Below, in pieces: positions 36,826 to 50,694 of a stretch of DNA of 60,000 nucleotides. The DNA comes from Antedon mediterranea (taxonomy: Eukaryota > Echinodermata > Crinoidea > Comatulida > Antedonidae): NCBI RefSeq assembly GCF_964355755.1, contig NC_092678.1, positions 24,782,365 to 24,842,364 of the forward strand, in the 5' to 3' direction. Position numbers and translations under genes: made by a program. The notes beneath the pieces are model-generated. The model was not told where the DNA came from. It did not search any database and saw only the letters and a list, made by a program, of their open reading frames with translations. Within the stretch, counting starts at the first letter, position 1. Every line of letters begins with the position of its first letter.

Positions 36826-37210
36826 TCGATAACTTCCTAAGTTTGAAGTTGGTAACTTCCAAAGTTTGAAGTTGATAACTTCCAAAGTTTGAAGTTGATA
36901 AAACAAAGTTTGAAGTTTATGACTGCCAAAGTTTGAAGTTGATAAAACAAAGTTTGAATTTGATAAAACAAAGTTTGAAGTTGATAAAGCAAAGTTTGAA
37001 GTTGATAAAACAAAGTTTGAAGTTGATAAAACAAAGTTTGAAGTTGATAAACAAAGTTTGAAGTTGATAAAACAAAGTTTGAAGTTGATAAAACAAAGTT
37101 TGAAGCTGATAGCTTCCAAAGTTTGAAGTTGATAACTTCCAAAGTTTGAAGTTGATAACTTCCAAGTTTGAAGTTAATAAAACAAATTTTGAAGTTGATA
37201 AAACAAAGTC
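36826..37210. repeat. Minisatellite, 20-23 bp unit
   Basis: About 17 copies of aagtttgaagttgataa followed either by aacaa or by cttccaa. The two variants are clustered: cttcc-type at both ends, aacaa-type in the middle. The overlapping minus-strand ORFs of 80-100 codons in several frames are a by-product of the repeat. Confidence 0.95.
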
Positions 37211-38099
37211 TTCCCCCGGAGATTTTTATGGAATCAACAAAGACTACATAATATAATCAATTGATTTTCAATAACTTCAATTTGAGTGCAAGTGCATACG
37301 ATAAATGATCAATCCAGTCTACTGAAAGATAATATAATATATAACTGTATGAAAAAATGCTAAACTTTAGTAGCAGGCTTTATAGGTTTCCTAATTCTTT
37401 GAAACGAGCGAGGGAAAATATCAAGGGGATACTTTTTTGAGCCCCAAATGTATTTTAACTTAATATGGGATGTACTGTTTTTACATTGTAGTAAATAAAA
37501 CTCGTTTTTACAAGTACTCTAGTACAATTATTTTCCTTTGAATGTTTTTGTACCTTTAATATTTTTCTGCATACAATGTACAGGTACATAATTCGTAAAA
37601 TTCATTTGTACGTGTTTATGGAAGGCAATCGCCGGCAAAAATACAAAAGTAAAACAATCAACGTACCTTCACAAACAAAAAACGTACTTTCACAAACGAA
37701 CGACCTACATCATTTGGTAAAGAAGGTTGTTCGTTTATCAATGTACGTTGTCTGCTTGTGATATATAGCGATATGTATTGTATCGAATTATTAAAATTCT
37801 TTACCTTTTTTGTTTATGTTTTGCAAATCTATTAATAGCGAGCAAATATCCTAATTACTACGAGTTTCATTTTTAGATCGAAAGAGAAAATGTAGCAATT
37901 TCAACCCAATTTCCATTTCCACTCTAACATTGAGTACCCAATTACAAAAAGATCATATCGTCGTCAAAAATTAAATAACTTTTGTGTGAAAAAGTTTGTT
38001 TGTAATCTGTACATAATTGAAATTGCTTGAAGGCATGGATAAATTGTGTTGTAAGATTGTGGAATACCAATGGGAAAAATAACAAAAAAGTCTACTTAC

Positions 38100-38144
38100 C
38101 AGCAGTGTACTACTAGCTTCTTGACATCTTAGGTCAAAATGAAT
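38100..38144 (-). other. Possible 45-bp micro-exon
   Basis: On the minus strand a tttaactatag acceptor and a CTGCTG/GTAAGT donor flank 15 open codons in phase 0 (beginning IHFDL). It does not fit the phase-1 donor of the 43572 exon without meeting a TGA, so it cannot simply be its next exon. It could be a non-coding or alternative exon, or chance. Confidence 0.25.
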
Positions 38145-38320
38145 CTATAGTTAAAATATAAAAAAAAAACAGTAAGTGTCTTAAGTAATCATTCTCTTTG
38201 TTTAGTGTCAGTAATGTAGCCACAAGAAATAAAGTGACACGGTTTTCACAAGAAATTGAAACAATCTTTGTTCAAGCCACTGGGTTGTCAAAGGCCTCTG
38301 TCAAAAAAGTGGTCAGGTTG

Positions 38321-38465
38321 AAACCTTACCAACCATACTGATGGCTCCCTGAGCCCCATGATTGTTTAAAACCTTACCAACCATACTGGTGGCTCCCTGA
38401 GCCCCATGATTGTTTAAAACCTTACCAACCATACTGGTGGCTCCCTGAGCCCCATGATTGTTTGA
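38321..38465. repeat. 48-bp tandem repeat, three copies
   Basis: aaaccttaccaaccatactg begins at 38321, 38369 and 38417, each followed by tggctccctgagccccatga and ttgttt. The copies are nearly identical. Confidence 0.95.
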
Positions 38466-41400
38466 ACATTTGAATTTTTCTGTGTTTGGTCTATTTTTAT
38501 GTATTGTTTAAACTGTGTCTATTCCTTGTTTTGTTCTTAGTGAAGGATCAACGGAATATAGATGAGAGAGATGATTTGTTTCAGTCCACTATTCTGAATC
38601 AACTTGTGGCTATTGTTCAGTACTTTTTAATCGTTTTATTATTTTCTAAATATTATAATTAATTTTATAATATCTACATGAAACATCTTACAAGGTTGAA
38701 GGTCAGAAAGTGAAAAGGGTGAGAACCTAGTAAAAGTCACATTTTTGCTCATTACAACATTAATGACTTCAAATAATTTTAGTAAACTGAACAAAGAGAA
38801 AATGTTATGATAGATAAAATCTTCCAAGAAAAGTACAGAGTAGAATCTATTTTACACGTGCTGTCGTTGTCGATCGCTAGTAGCAAGGGAAAAGCACTTA
38901 ATGCTGACAAGAAACACCGACTAGTAACAATTACAAGAAGGTCGTTGACATGAAAAAGGCGTAGATGCGTTAACTGTGCTGAAACTATACTGGGAGTGAC
39001 AGTCACAACAAATTATCAACAAATATAGGAAATCATAGTGAAAGCCAAGAATGGTCATGTCACCAGCATTTACGATAAATACTGTAGGCTATGGAAAATA
39101 CAAATTAAAATAAGATTTTAAGAATGTGTAATTTAAAACTGTAGGAATTCAGAGGAGGTATTGATTTAATGATTCTGGAGATTTTTACCTTTATTATTAC
39201 ACAATTTTGTTATTATACAATTTTGCTAGGTGGATATTACAGTATATTAAGTAAGTGGTAGTACATATTACCTAACGTTATAAATATTACCTTGAATTAG
39301 ATTTTACAAAATATGCCATTATTAATTCCGAAATGGGCCACAAATAAATTCCATTAAAGATTCCAATTTTGAAGCTGACAAATGTGACTATGTATTAATG
39401 TATTCTTCAGATGGTTCAAGATATTCAAAAGTTCAAATCATTTTTGAACTTTTTCAATTGGGTTATCTGAATTGAAAAGAAGCGGGTCTTTATTTAATAA
39501 AGCAATTTAAAAATAATACCAGTTTATAACCGATGGGATTTGTATAACATTACAATACGCTGACAGAAGAGTGCAACTCATTTCTGTTGGCGAGAGATAT
39601 TCTACAATTGATGTCGTCAACCTTATGTCTTGGGACTCGGGCAATGTTCTACCCCAAACCTAAACCATGTGTGTTGTAAAGGTGGCTTATCAGTATTCAG
39701 TATTAGGAAGCAGAGAGGAAGATGTAACGGGACGGCGTCTGTAAACCCATTTGACGAGTTAATCACAACAGGTGCCGGACACAGACCTGCAAAGGAAGCC
39801 TAATTAAGATGCAATAGAGATTTTGATAATCATTTAATTGCATAATTATTTTAATTGATTTTTCTTTCACAAAGTGTATCTTGAGCGCTATAAAACATTA
39901 ATGTCTTGAAATCAAATTCCACTCTCCTTCTATATGCTGTCGTCATCAATAAAACTATATGTATTTTTTTATGATTTCAACAGATACTTCATTTTTATTC
40001 ATTCAATAACACATCCTTACTCAACTAAATTCTAAGAAGTTTGAGGTTTTCAAAAAGATTTGTATAGAACAGGCATCAATAAATTAACCTGAAACTTTAC
40101 AGATGTATACAGATTTTGCTGGACAAGACGTACGTCCTGTTGGGAAATGAACAAGAGGTACGTAGGTGAACAAGTTTCATTTTGAATGACTATTTAATGG
40201 TTGGTCAAGCTTAACTCATCTTAAGTACAACAAATAAAATGACAAAAAATTAAATTAAACATGACTCGAGATTAAAATTAAATTAAAAATGTCCTTGATT
40301 CATAGAAATGTAGAAAAATAAAAATTGGAATTTTTCAAAAAACTGGTCCTTGAATTAAAAATATTGGTTGAAACTTGATTATCATATCCTATTTGAACTG
40401 AAGAATGTTCATTAATTATAGCTATCATAGTTTATCATTGGCTTTTAAAAAATATTTTGAATCCAATTAGATATTTTGACAAGAAAAACATCTGTTTTAA
40501 ACAACCCATGTACTTTATAACTAATTGATTAATTTAATAGTTGTGTTTTGTATATTATATAAAACATAAGAAGAAAATAAAAAATCTGTATATTGCTTTA
40601 AGATAAAAAGTAGTTGTAGCAGAAACATTTAAAGCAACTAGCTAAAGGCAGTTGATTAATCCTGGTGATTCAGGTCCAGGGACTATAAAAAAAGAAGCCA
40701 ATTTGATAACCACTTAACTTTATTTTTTTCATAATAATATAAATAAATTTCAACACGCAAGAAAAGTTGCCAATTACAGAGTGAGGTGCCTTAAGTCCAC
40801 TTTCTATGTGAACTTTTATTGATAAAATTCAATTTACAATTACGGTGACTTTTTCATATCTAAAATTAAATTGTCGGTCGGTTTTTTAATAGGGTGGGGC
40901 ATGCTGGGAAGGAAGAGGTAATTTTTGAAAAGCTGTTCCATTTCCAACATTTGTGGAGGCAATATTTATAGATATAACACTCATCAATTCATGTGTTGAA
41001 TACATTACTCCTAATTCACAGTTAATGTGTTTATTTTTTGTCAGAAAAACTTCATTTCAGTGTAAGTTGTAGGCACTTCTATCAATTTTTTTTAGTTCAT
41101 TTGTTGAGAAGTGAACCTCCAATAAAAAAATGGCAGTATTATTATTATGTTCTGTACTAAAGAAACATAAAGGTTTTAAAACCAATTTAAAATACATTCA
41201 CTTAGGATTGTACAAATTGAGGCTCAGCTTTGTTGAACAATTAAAAAGTGTGTCAAAGACGATTTCCTAGTTTTTAAAAAGAGACAAAAGTGTATCCTTC
41301 AATCCTATTCAAAATTCCCAAGTACAAATAACTGTATCTGGGTCAAGATTTCAAAGATAATGACAATGAATTGATAAGAATATAATATTAACAAGAACAT

Positions 41401-41681
41401 GCTAAGCTCTCAAAGGTATCTATTCATCAATAGTTTGATAATGAAATAGTCTTTTAAAAGCAATTGAATATTTTCTATAGTAAGTATACAAAAAGCCACA
41501 TCGATGTATTGCTGTAGTTATTAGGATTCTGGGTTATTCTATTTGAATGGGACATTTGTTATGTTAATACGTTTATTCTAAAAGTCAATGGCCTGATTTG
41601 TAGGCAAGTAATTTTTAACTTTAAACAGAAAATCTTTATGGATGGAAGTATCAGATATGTCCGGGACTCAGGCTTTCATTA
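38466..41681. other. No gene recognised
   Basis: About 3.2 kb of AT-rich sequence. The minus-strand ORFs at 38639-39006 have no recognisable domain and no good flanking splice sites. No repeats of note. Confidence 0.5.
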
Positions 41682-41831
41682 TCTGTCTACACTATCAAAC
41701 TTTATGTGACAAACAAATGCCCATATTTTGACATGATGATGTATATCACTACCATAGTTGGGCATATCACTACCATTATAGGCACATCCCACTTTTCTTG
41801 TAAAACTAGTTTGATAGTGTAAACAGGGCTT
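41682..41831. mobile_element. MITE family A, copy 2
   Basis: Ends ctgtctacactatcaaac and gtttgatagtgtaaacaggg are inverted complements. The inner half carries accatagttgggcatatcac as in the other copies. Confidence 0.82.
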
Positions 41832-43571
41832 AAAGTGTGAAACAGGTTTGATCAACAAAAGCAGTGACAGTGTCTGTTTTTAACTCACGACAAGGATCAC
41901 TTAAAAAATCTCCCTCAAAATTAAAAACCTACTTTTGACGAACACTGTAATTAGAATGTTGTTGTGTTCATTGTCGTCAATTCCTACTTAATTCAAGATG
42001 TACAATAATGGAGCACAAAGGCTGCCTAGATACCATGATCTGTATTTCATTACCAAATTTGATATTTCAAATAAAAGGGGTATTAATAGTTTAAATAGAA
42101 TCTAAAGGTTGCCATTTCTAGGGCAGAATATTAGGAAAACGTTCAATGTTAATTATTTCAACCTATAGTGTATTCATTTTTGCATTAAATTTAGAACAAG
42201 AAAAAGGCTAATATATGTCTGGAGGCATAGAGAATCTGGGATAATTATGGGTTCCATTGTACAATCATTTGCACTCTGACAATTTTCAACACTTGATTAA
42301 ATCTTGATAATATCTTGATAACATCTTCTACAAGAATTCAAATCTTTTTTTTTGCACAAAATGTAATGGAAAGTTGCTAAAAAGATTGTTCTGTAGTGCT
42401 ATATTTTGCATCGTAATTATTATTATAATACTATTACCAGTAGCGATTACAATCTATTAATGATACAATCTTTCATTTGTATAGCAGCAAAAAAAAAAAA
42501 GCGTAAAAGTTCAGCAGTTCTTTCAGCTTTCAATCAACTATTCTCTGCTTTCGTCACCTTTCAGTGACTCTAAAGCTAATTGTTAAAAGCTAGGATAAAG
42601 CTAGCTTAAAGTATTGAATTTCAATGGTTGTCACAACCTGCAGTAGACAAGATATGCTTCATTATTTATTCTGTCATAGGAATCAAAATGAAAGGTTTGT
42701 AATAAATCTTCTCAATGTATTAAAACCACACTCCATATAATAAGAGTTCTTTGATTGCTCAAAACTTTTTCACAAAGTTGAAAATTTGTAGATTAAAATT
42801 CACTCTATACAACCAATAATCTTTTATTCTTAAATGCATTATACGGAAGTCATAAATTTGAAGTTTAATCTGTTATAAAAAATAAAGCATTTGATAAATA
42901 ATGAACCAAGTTAACCCAGAAGATTGCCACTAATGGAAGGCATTATGTTGGCTATTCAAGTTTAAAGTAACTTTTTAGTTGATTCAATTCATTAATTGTT
43001 TCTGGCTTCAACTTGTCTTTTTATCGATTGTTATCAAAGGTAAAGAAAGTTTAGCAATAGTGGTATATGATGCTTGCCTTCAATACCAGGGTACAAATTC
43101 TACAGGAGACATACAAGTTGATGTAGTATATTTTAAAAATAAATGTTAACTTTTTGGTTAAACCAGTTGAAATTTGTTGAGAAAGTAGTATATTGCTATT
43201 AAATACATAATTGTGCAGACTATTCAACAAGTGTTACCCACTAGACTTTTTATAATCATAAGATAGAGATAATTGGGAGTTTTCGACCAACTGACCAATG
43301 ACAAACCTTGGTCAGGTCAATCAATGTTTGGTCGGTAGTTTCCTGGACCTGTGTCGAAGTGAGGATCAAGGTCATGCATCCCATCCGCATCCACATAAAC
43401 TAACATGACATACTTTGGTTGTTGGTGGTCGTAAATCGAAATAATAATAATAATAATTCAAATAAACATCACAAACCTTGCATGAACCAAATCAGCTCAA
43501 TATGATAAAAGAAATATTTGAAAGCAAAATTTATCGCAATAATCAATATAACAATAATCTTGTACTATTAC

Positions 43572-43686
43572 CTGAAAGGGTGAAGACTGGGCTTGATAAC
43601 GTTGTATCATCTATCGTACTTGATGGAGGGCAAAGGTCAGATCCACCAGCATTTACAATTACTAGGGTACTTTGTGGATCATTCAT
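43572..43686 (-). CDS. Internal exon of a second, unrecognised gene
   Basis: A 115-bp minus-strand exon with acceptor ttttttcatag and donor TTTCAG/GTAATA. It enters in phase 0 and leaves in phase 1. The 38 codons begin MNDPQSTLVIVNAGG and continue with Cys-Pro-Pro, Asp-Asp-Thr-Thr and SPVFTLS. The segment is Ser/Thr/Asp-rich and probably disordered. Its entry phase matches the donor of the exon at 54214. I do not recognise the protein; the composition would suit a transcriptional regulator, but this is a guess. Confidence 0.55.
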
Positions 43687-44366
43687 CTATGAAAAAAAAC
43701 CAAATATTAACATTAAAAAAATATTCTATTTTAATGAAAAAAATTACTTCCTTAAAAAAAGAAATACTATATATCCTTGAGTATAATAAATCCTACTTTG
43801 GGTTTAATCCCACCCCCTACTTTATGTCTGAATTCCCAAACAGGCATATCCCCAGGTATATTCCCAATATTGATTTTTGGTCCTGAACCGAGTATAATTC
43901 GCACCTCACAAAGTTGGCCCAATTTTGTGTTCTAGGTGGGTGGGATTATACCAGAGGATATACTAGGTGGGTGGGATTATACCAGAGGATATACGGTACA
44001 ACAAAAACATAAGTATAATAATAATGGTAGATAATACATTGTTGTTATTGGTGCTTGATTTATGCCAGAAAAAACTGAATCATGAAAACCAAAATGGATT
44101 AAAAAGCTAATTGAAAAATAAGTTTTAATTTGGGCAAACCACATGAAATGTATCAATCAACCACAATGGAATACATTAGGATGTGATAACCACAATATTA
44201 GCAAGTACCTTCAACTTGCTAGCTTTCTAGACAACCAGCGGCTACATCAAGGAAACATTATAGGCTTGAGTAGTCTAGCTTTTAATTTTATTAGGAAAAA
44301 AATCCCTACTTTGTTATTCAAAAGACTGCTATAGATGCACCCCTTTACTCTACATTAAGGCCTAGC

Positions 44367-44850
44367 CCATGCACCCCTTCAATCCATTGATGCCCATCCC
44401 CTGCACCCCTTCTATCCATTGAATTCTATCCCCTCTGCACCCCTTCTATCCATGTGTTGCCCATTCCCCCTGCACCCCTTCTCTCTATTGATGCCTATCC
44501 CATACACCCCTTCTATCCATTATGTCCATCCTCTACACCTCTTCTATCCATTGATGCCCATCCCCTACACCCCTTCTATCTATTGATGCCCATTCCCCCT
44601 GCACCCCTTCTCTCTATTGATGCCTATCCCATACACCCCTTCTATCCATTATGTCCATCCCCTACACCTCTTCTATCCATTGATGCCCATCCCCTACACC
44701 CCTTCTATCTATTAATGCCCATCTCCCTGCAACCCTTCTCTCAATTGATGCCAATTCCCCAACACCTTCTCTCCATTAATGCCCAGCCCCCCTGATCCCT
44801 ATCTCTCCATTGACGCCCATCGCTCTCCATGTGTTGCCCATCCCCTGCAC
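44367..44850 (+). repeat. CT-rich tandem repeat with ~129-bp higher-order period
   Basis: Built from variants of ccccttctatccattgatgc and ccatcccctacacc. The block beginning cattccccctgcacc at 44462 recurs at 44591 with nearly the same internal order. Strong purine/pyrimidine strand asymmetry. The Pro/Leu-rich plus-strand ORF of 113 codons here is a by-product. Confidence 0.9.
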
Positions 44851-47800
44851 CAAATCTCTCACCATTTTCTATAAGTCAGTCAGACATTGTAAGAAACCAT
44901 TCAAAATCAATTAAAATATTCAAGAATACAAAATCTCAAGTTTCATTTCCTATTCCTTTCTTGGTCTATGAATTTATGTCGATAGTTAAACTTGCTGAAC
45001 TTTCTGATTTTTCCATTTTACAAATTACCTAATCTAAAAAACTAATCAGTAATTTCAAACAGCTTTTACAAAAACAGCTATAAAACAAGTTAATATCCTA
45101 AAAAGATTTACTGATCTCTCAATTCCAAATCCCCTTAAAAAAAAACCACAATTAAATGACTGTACTTTGCAACAACAGCACTAAATCAGAATTGGAAATA
45201 CAAAACAACAGGAGGCCATCAAAAGTACTCTACCCTATCTGAGTAGAATCCAAGCTTTAATTTTGTTCTCTATATTTCACTTACGCCACAATTACCAATT
45301 AATGAATTTTTTTAAGTATTTAAGAGCAAATTTAGTATTTAAGGAAAGTTTTTTTTTTGTTTTTTTTTTACATATGACTATTTTGCTTTTGTAGTTTAGT
45401 CACAAATCTGGAGCTCATGGGAGACCAGTATTTATGTATTGAAAGAGTTTTCTAGAATAAAGAAAGATATGAAATGAAAAAGCCCTATATTGCAACAGTT
45501 GGTCTATGGTATCAATGTCTCAGTTTGCAATTTTTAAATAATCAATCTGCCACTGTCTTATAATTCTATAACGACATACAATTCACACTAATTCTGCCAA
45601 AAACAAATAATTTGAGACCTTAAGATGATAGGATTGGTAGCTAAGTATACAGGTTACAACTCCTGAAAACAATTATTTAAGTATGTTATAAATATTAAGA
45701 ACACACTTAATTCGATGTGACAAGTTTGTGAACTGTGCAGAACAAAATCAAATGTTTGAGAGTGACACAATTTGAACGTTGGTGAGCTGTATTCAACAAG
45801 AACAAGAATGTTCAATGTACTATGTTATGCCAGAAATCATTAACCATTAGAGTCTGTCACAATTAAATGCCATTCACAAGAATCATAAAATGTACATTTG
45901 TGAACCTGTACTCAACATTAATGTTAACAAATTTAGGTTACGCCACAAATCACCACATAGAACCATTTAAACAGTGACATACCGTACAGTACATTCTATA
46001 TTGAAAGGCATTGAACTTCATTTAAAGCATAAATGTTTAATGTAAGAAATAAAATAAATGTGCATTCAACATGATCGAATGTTGTTTATTGGGTTAGATA
46101 TAAATCAGCACTCAAGAATCATTAAGAATTTGACAACAATTAAAAACCATTTAAATGTTCCAATTAGGAAGTCTATAAATTGTGCAAAAGGTTACAGTAG
46201 CAACCTACTATTAAGACCCACTAGCCGACGACATCGGCAGGGCTAGGGCGGTAATTTACAAGACGTGATTTCTGGCCAATTTATCAAATTAAAACACAGG
46301 AAGTTGCTGATAAATTTCGCAAGGTTCATTGATGAACAGACCGGCGACAATCTTAATAATTTACAACAATTTAAAAGCAGGGATGTTCTAGCGCCCTTAG
46401 GCTACTGTAGATTATACCATGGAGGAGGTATACCAACTGCTACAAACACAATCTTTAAATGCAAGTCTTTTTCTTTTCAGGCTGTTTGCCTTATAAAATC
46501 TAATATTATCGACATAGGCCAAGAACTCCAGTGAGATCTGTGCTTACGGCAATTTAAAATTCTTTTTCTTTAAATTCACATTTTGGTTATGTATCATATT
46601 TAAGTAGAAAATAATCTATGAACTTTGAAATAGAGTACAAACTTTGTTAGAGTAAATCAATTATAAAGCATCTCTTGCAGCAAACTTATGTAAATCATCT
46701 AATTTTTCAAAATTATTTTGAAAAGAAAATCTAACTTTAAAGTAAAAAAAGTAAAAGTAAAGTACTTAGTGCCAATATTTTTGTTTTAATCACAATCATT
46801 TTTTTTCAACAACTGAATATCTAAACATTAACTATTGAACATTTTGGAAGGTGTAATAAACCAGGACATGTGTTTTCAAAGCATATCATGAGACGAAATC
46901 TACCACAAAGAACCTTAGGCGTAAAAATTGTTTCAGTTACAAAATGAGGAAAGAGAGCGTCTAGAAACCCTGCTAGGATCCTAATGAAAGACAAATGGTG
47001 TGACTTAAGGGAATGCGTGCTTACATAGGATTCCACCTTTTTGGAGACCTCACAACACCTCAACTAGCACTCAGCCTTCACTACAATTAACCAGTTAATT
47101 CAACAAGGTGTTCCTCATCAAACAATTGCTACATTGTATCAGTTTTACCATCAAATGCCTAATTAAATTACCTCTTGAAATGTGATTAACAATCAAAATG
47201 AAATAAAAACATACTTTATTAGTAGACGTAACAATAATAGGCAAAATATGCAATTAAATGTTTGGCATGGTAATGATCAAGTTGTGCGTAGATAGTAATC
47301 ACATAGGTCATAGGTCATTGAACTCGCCCACTATTAAGATATTTAAGGAAATGATGTTTATTAAGCGTTTATGTTCTTTATACAAGTATCTGCACCTCAA
47401 AGTACAACACTGAACTTTATCTTCACAGCCTCTAGTTGATAATGAAAATAGCTTGCTTAAAAAAACTATATAATGAGTATCATATTGGAAGGTAGCACAT
47501 TATGTAAAACTATGCAACTTATTTGATACATTTTTGTACTGATTCAGGAAAAACAGCAATTGTATCTACCACATGTATACCACAAACAACACCAGATAAA
47601 CCATAGGTCTTATGTTCAGATGACCATGGTGTTCCCACAACATCCAGGGATTAGGTACTTATTTTAGGTAAGAGAGTTTTTTTGTAGGACCAACCACAAA
47701 ATATGCTTGAAGGCTAAACCTCAGACAGAGAGAGATGTGGTCAATAATAAGGTCAACAAACTATCAATATATCACAGACGTATTTTGAATTTAACAAAAA

Positions 47801-48746
47801 AGTGTGTTTGAAATATAATACATGGAATTTTATGGGAATGTGAAAGTTACAATGTGTTAATAATTTTACATGACAACATAGCATTAAATGTTCTTAGGCA
47901 AATTATGACTGTGCCATGCTGTATCACAGTATAAGGTCTTTAAATTAATGTGAGGTGAACAGTTTATGGTAATGACATCATATGGTTTACTGAACACTGA
48001 TTGGTTCAAAGTTTATCAACAGTCTCAAGATGTTTTTCCCTTAAATACACAGTATATTAGGTGACCAATTCTGTCATTGTTTTAAGTAACAAACTTAAGT
48101 AAGATTCTCAATATGTAAATAAAAGGACTAGATGAAAACCGACCACACAGGTATTAATTAAAAGGATCAATGTGTAATGTTATATTACTAATTAAAGGGA
48201 CTTTAAGAAGGCTACATTTTAGCCCTATCATGAACTGGAGAAAGAGATAATCTAATACCACTATGTATGCTATTATGACTTAAGAAGATACTAAGAAGGT
48301 TGACTAAACATGATTTGGTGTGGAGCTGTTATTAGCCCTATCATTATCAATTTAAAGCAATAAGTTGATACTGTGTAATGTACCATCTTTACTCATGTTT
48401 TGACTTAGATTGTTAGAAGGTTATTCTTAAGTTTAGAGCTAAAAACTAACACTATCATTAGTAAGTATACAAGATAACTTAATACCATAATGCCCTCTGT
48501 TTATTCATGTTAAGTGTTGCTTTTTGTAAACAACATACTGGGCAAACAAAATAGGGACTAATTAAAACCGGTACTGAATATCCACTATGAAGAAATAATC
48601 ATGAGAATGAAGTATGTTAATAACTTGTTTTTGTCAACATAAGTGTATAAATGACATCTTAAAGTGTTGTTTGTCCTTGTAGATAAACAAGTTACTATTA
48701 ACATATACACAACCCTCAAATATTTCTAAATATGGAGTGCTAGTAA
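44851..48746. other. No gene recognised
   Basis: Nearly 4 kb of AT-rich sequence, probably intron of the second gene if its exons are joined as proposed. The ORFs at 46265-46534 (+) and 46821-47063 (-) show no domain and lack good splice borders. Confidence 0.5.
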
Positions 48747-48944
48747 CAGTGGCGTAACGGTTATGCGCGCTCCCTGGCTACTAAACCGAGGGGCCCCAGA
48801 CCTTATGGGGGGGAGGGGGGGTCTGAGCAGTGCCCAGGCATTAAATTATGTCAAAAAAGGCTAAAAACGCCCAAGGCCTCCAGCGTTGGAGGGCCACTTA
48901 GGCTTTTGTAAACCAGGGCCTCAGGCCTCTGCGTTACAGCACTG
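48747..48944. mobile_element. hAT-like short element
   Basis: The ends are cagtggcgtaacg and cgttacagcactg, imperfect inverted repeats beginning CAGTG, as is usual for hAT elements. The inside is markedly GC-rich (gggggggaggggggg, ggccccaga). About 198 bp, no coding capacity. An 8-bp target duplication was not evident. Confidence 0.6.
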
Positions 48945-49148
48945 GAAATTAATAGTATGACACCATAACAGCATTAAATTAAAAGTGAAAACAACTATAA
49001 ATGTAATTTACTAATTTCTATTAAATTGTCCAGTTAGTTTAATTTAACTGGAACTTTTCTCCAATTAAATCAATGTAATGGTTGTCACTTATTACTAGAA
49101 CAACTTATAAACCAGACTTACTGCAGGTAGCCATAGGTTCACATCTAC

Positions 49149-49265
49149 AGCTCTGTCTACACTATCAAACATTATGTGAAAAAAAATGTGATGTGCCCAT
49201 ATATGGACATGGTGATGTCATATCACTACCATATTTGGCTATAACTGTATCACTAGCATATTTAT
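49149..49265. mobile_element. MITE family A, copy 3 (one end only)
   Basis: Begins agctctgtctacactatcaa and keeps the gtgatgtgcccatatatgg block, then decays. The right terminal repeat is missing. It lies only 110 bp from copy 4. Confidence 0.7.
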
Positions 49266-49376
49266 ATATAATCAAAATAAAATCCATTCAAATAACTAAG
49301 AATAGTTAGGTAAGTAGGGTTTTCAATGAACTTTTATACTATTAATATAGTGTATAGGTATTTGATGAATGAGTGA

Positions 49377-49510
49377 AAGCTCTGTCTACACCATCAAACT
49401 TTATGTGACAAAAAAATGTGATGTGCCCATAATGGATGATGTCATAGCACTACCATATTTGGGTATAAACCTTTTTTATCAAACTACTTTGATAGTGTAG
49501 ACAGAGCTTT
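49377..49510. mobile_element. MITE family A, copy 4
   Basis: Best-preserved ends: aagctctgtctacacc and gtgtagacagagctt. At 134 bp it is shorter than the other complete copies. Confidence 0.85.
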
Positions 49511-50694
49511 TTGATGCTACTACTAGAAATTCAACTTAAATTCAAGTTAATAAGGTTAACAAGTATTCTATTTATATGAGTCATCTTATGATATTTTAAC
49601 ACCTGTGTATCAATTGCATTTCACAAATCATTCTTCCGCACATAAATAAATTTATTTTTTTATTCATGATAAAAAAAAAACATTTATGAATGAGATGTTT
49701 TAATTGTGTTTGTACATAGGAAGGAAGAGTTCTCTATGTACCATGTTAATCATACAAGGTTTTGTTGTTTGTATAACCAACCTTCAATGACCTAACTTAT
49801 TAACTGTAGCTCAAAAGAATTTACAAAGTTGTAGATAAATAAGTAGTTTTACGCTTACAATGTTAAATTCTTAGGAGGCCAAACCAAATCTAAGTTGATT
49901 GAGGAGCTTTAACACATTGCAATTTTTGCTCTAATTTTTCATTTCTTTTTTCATTTCTTTTTTCCGGTGATCTCAAAGATGGTATCAAAATGGATAAACC
50001 CTTTTTCCTGACTTGTCATACAAAGATCTTCATAGATCCTTGATCGCTAAGCAATTTAAAATGTGACAAATTATCCGTAATTGAATTATTTTGCATGATT
50101 AACTTGTTTCCCTAATGAAACCCTATTTTTAATTCATTATTTTTTAATGGTGTTTGTGTTCAAACAATTAATCAAGAAATGTATTAATTGGGTTTCAATT
50201 GAACATTTTTCATTTAAAAAAAAACATTTAAGGAAAAAACGTTTAGAATGTTGGTAGAATTGGATGTAAAAGAGGCGTGACATGTGAAAGTATGCGTATC
50301 CCTCTAAAATAGATTTCCTCCATTATACATTTGCAAATTAGATTATAAAAATGATTTTTCATAAATGAAAACACTTAAAATTAAGTTTATTGCACTTCAA
50401 CCAATTGCTGACCTTTTACTTTTCCTCTGCCTAATTAGTGTAGTCTGCAAACTTAAGTGTAGGATAAGTTTGAGAGGATTAAAAGGAAAACATCTACAAG
50501 ATACTAATCCCCATGGATTAGTAATGGTTAGGATTTTAATCCTTCCCGAACAAATCCTGTTATACACTTTTAAAATTAAGTTTTCACTTAAATAAACTTG
50601 CATGAGTAAATAAACTTCTGTTTACAGATAATTGAGAGTGGGCTGTTTGAAAACGCATTGACAGTTAAAGAGAAGAAGAAGAATTAAACCTAGT

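Noticed and set aside
36811-37165. Three overlapping minus-strand ORFs of 80-100 codons
   Set aside because: By-products of the 20-23 bp minisatellite; open in more than one frame and without splice sites.
38639-39006. Two overlapping minus-strand ORFs of 62 and 75 codons
   Set aside because: No domain, no good acceptor/donor pair, composition like surrounding non-coding DNA.
44454-44795. Plus-strand Pro/Leu-rich ORF of 113 codons
   Set aside because: A by-product of the CT-rich tandem repeat; no start context or neighbours.
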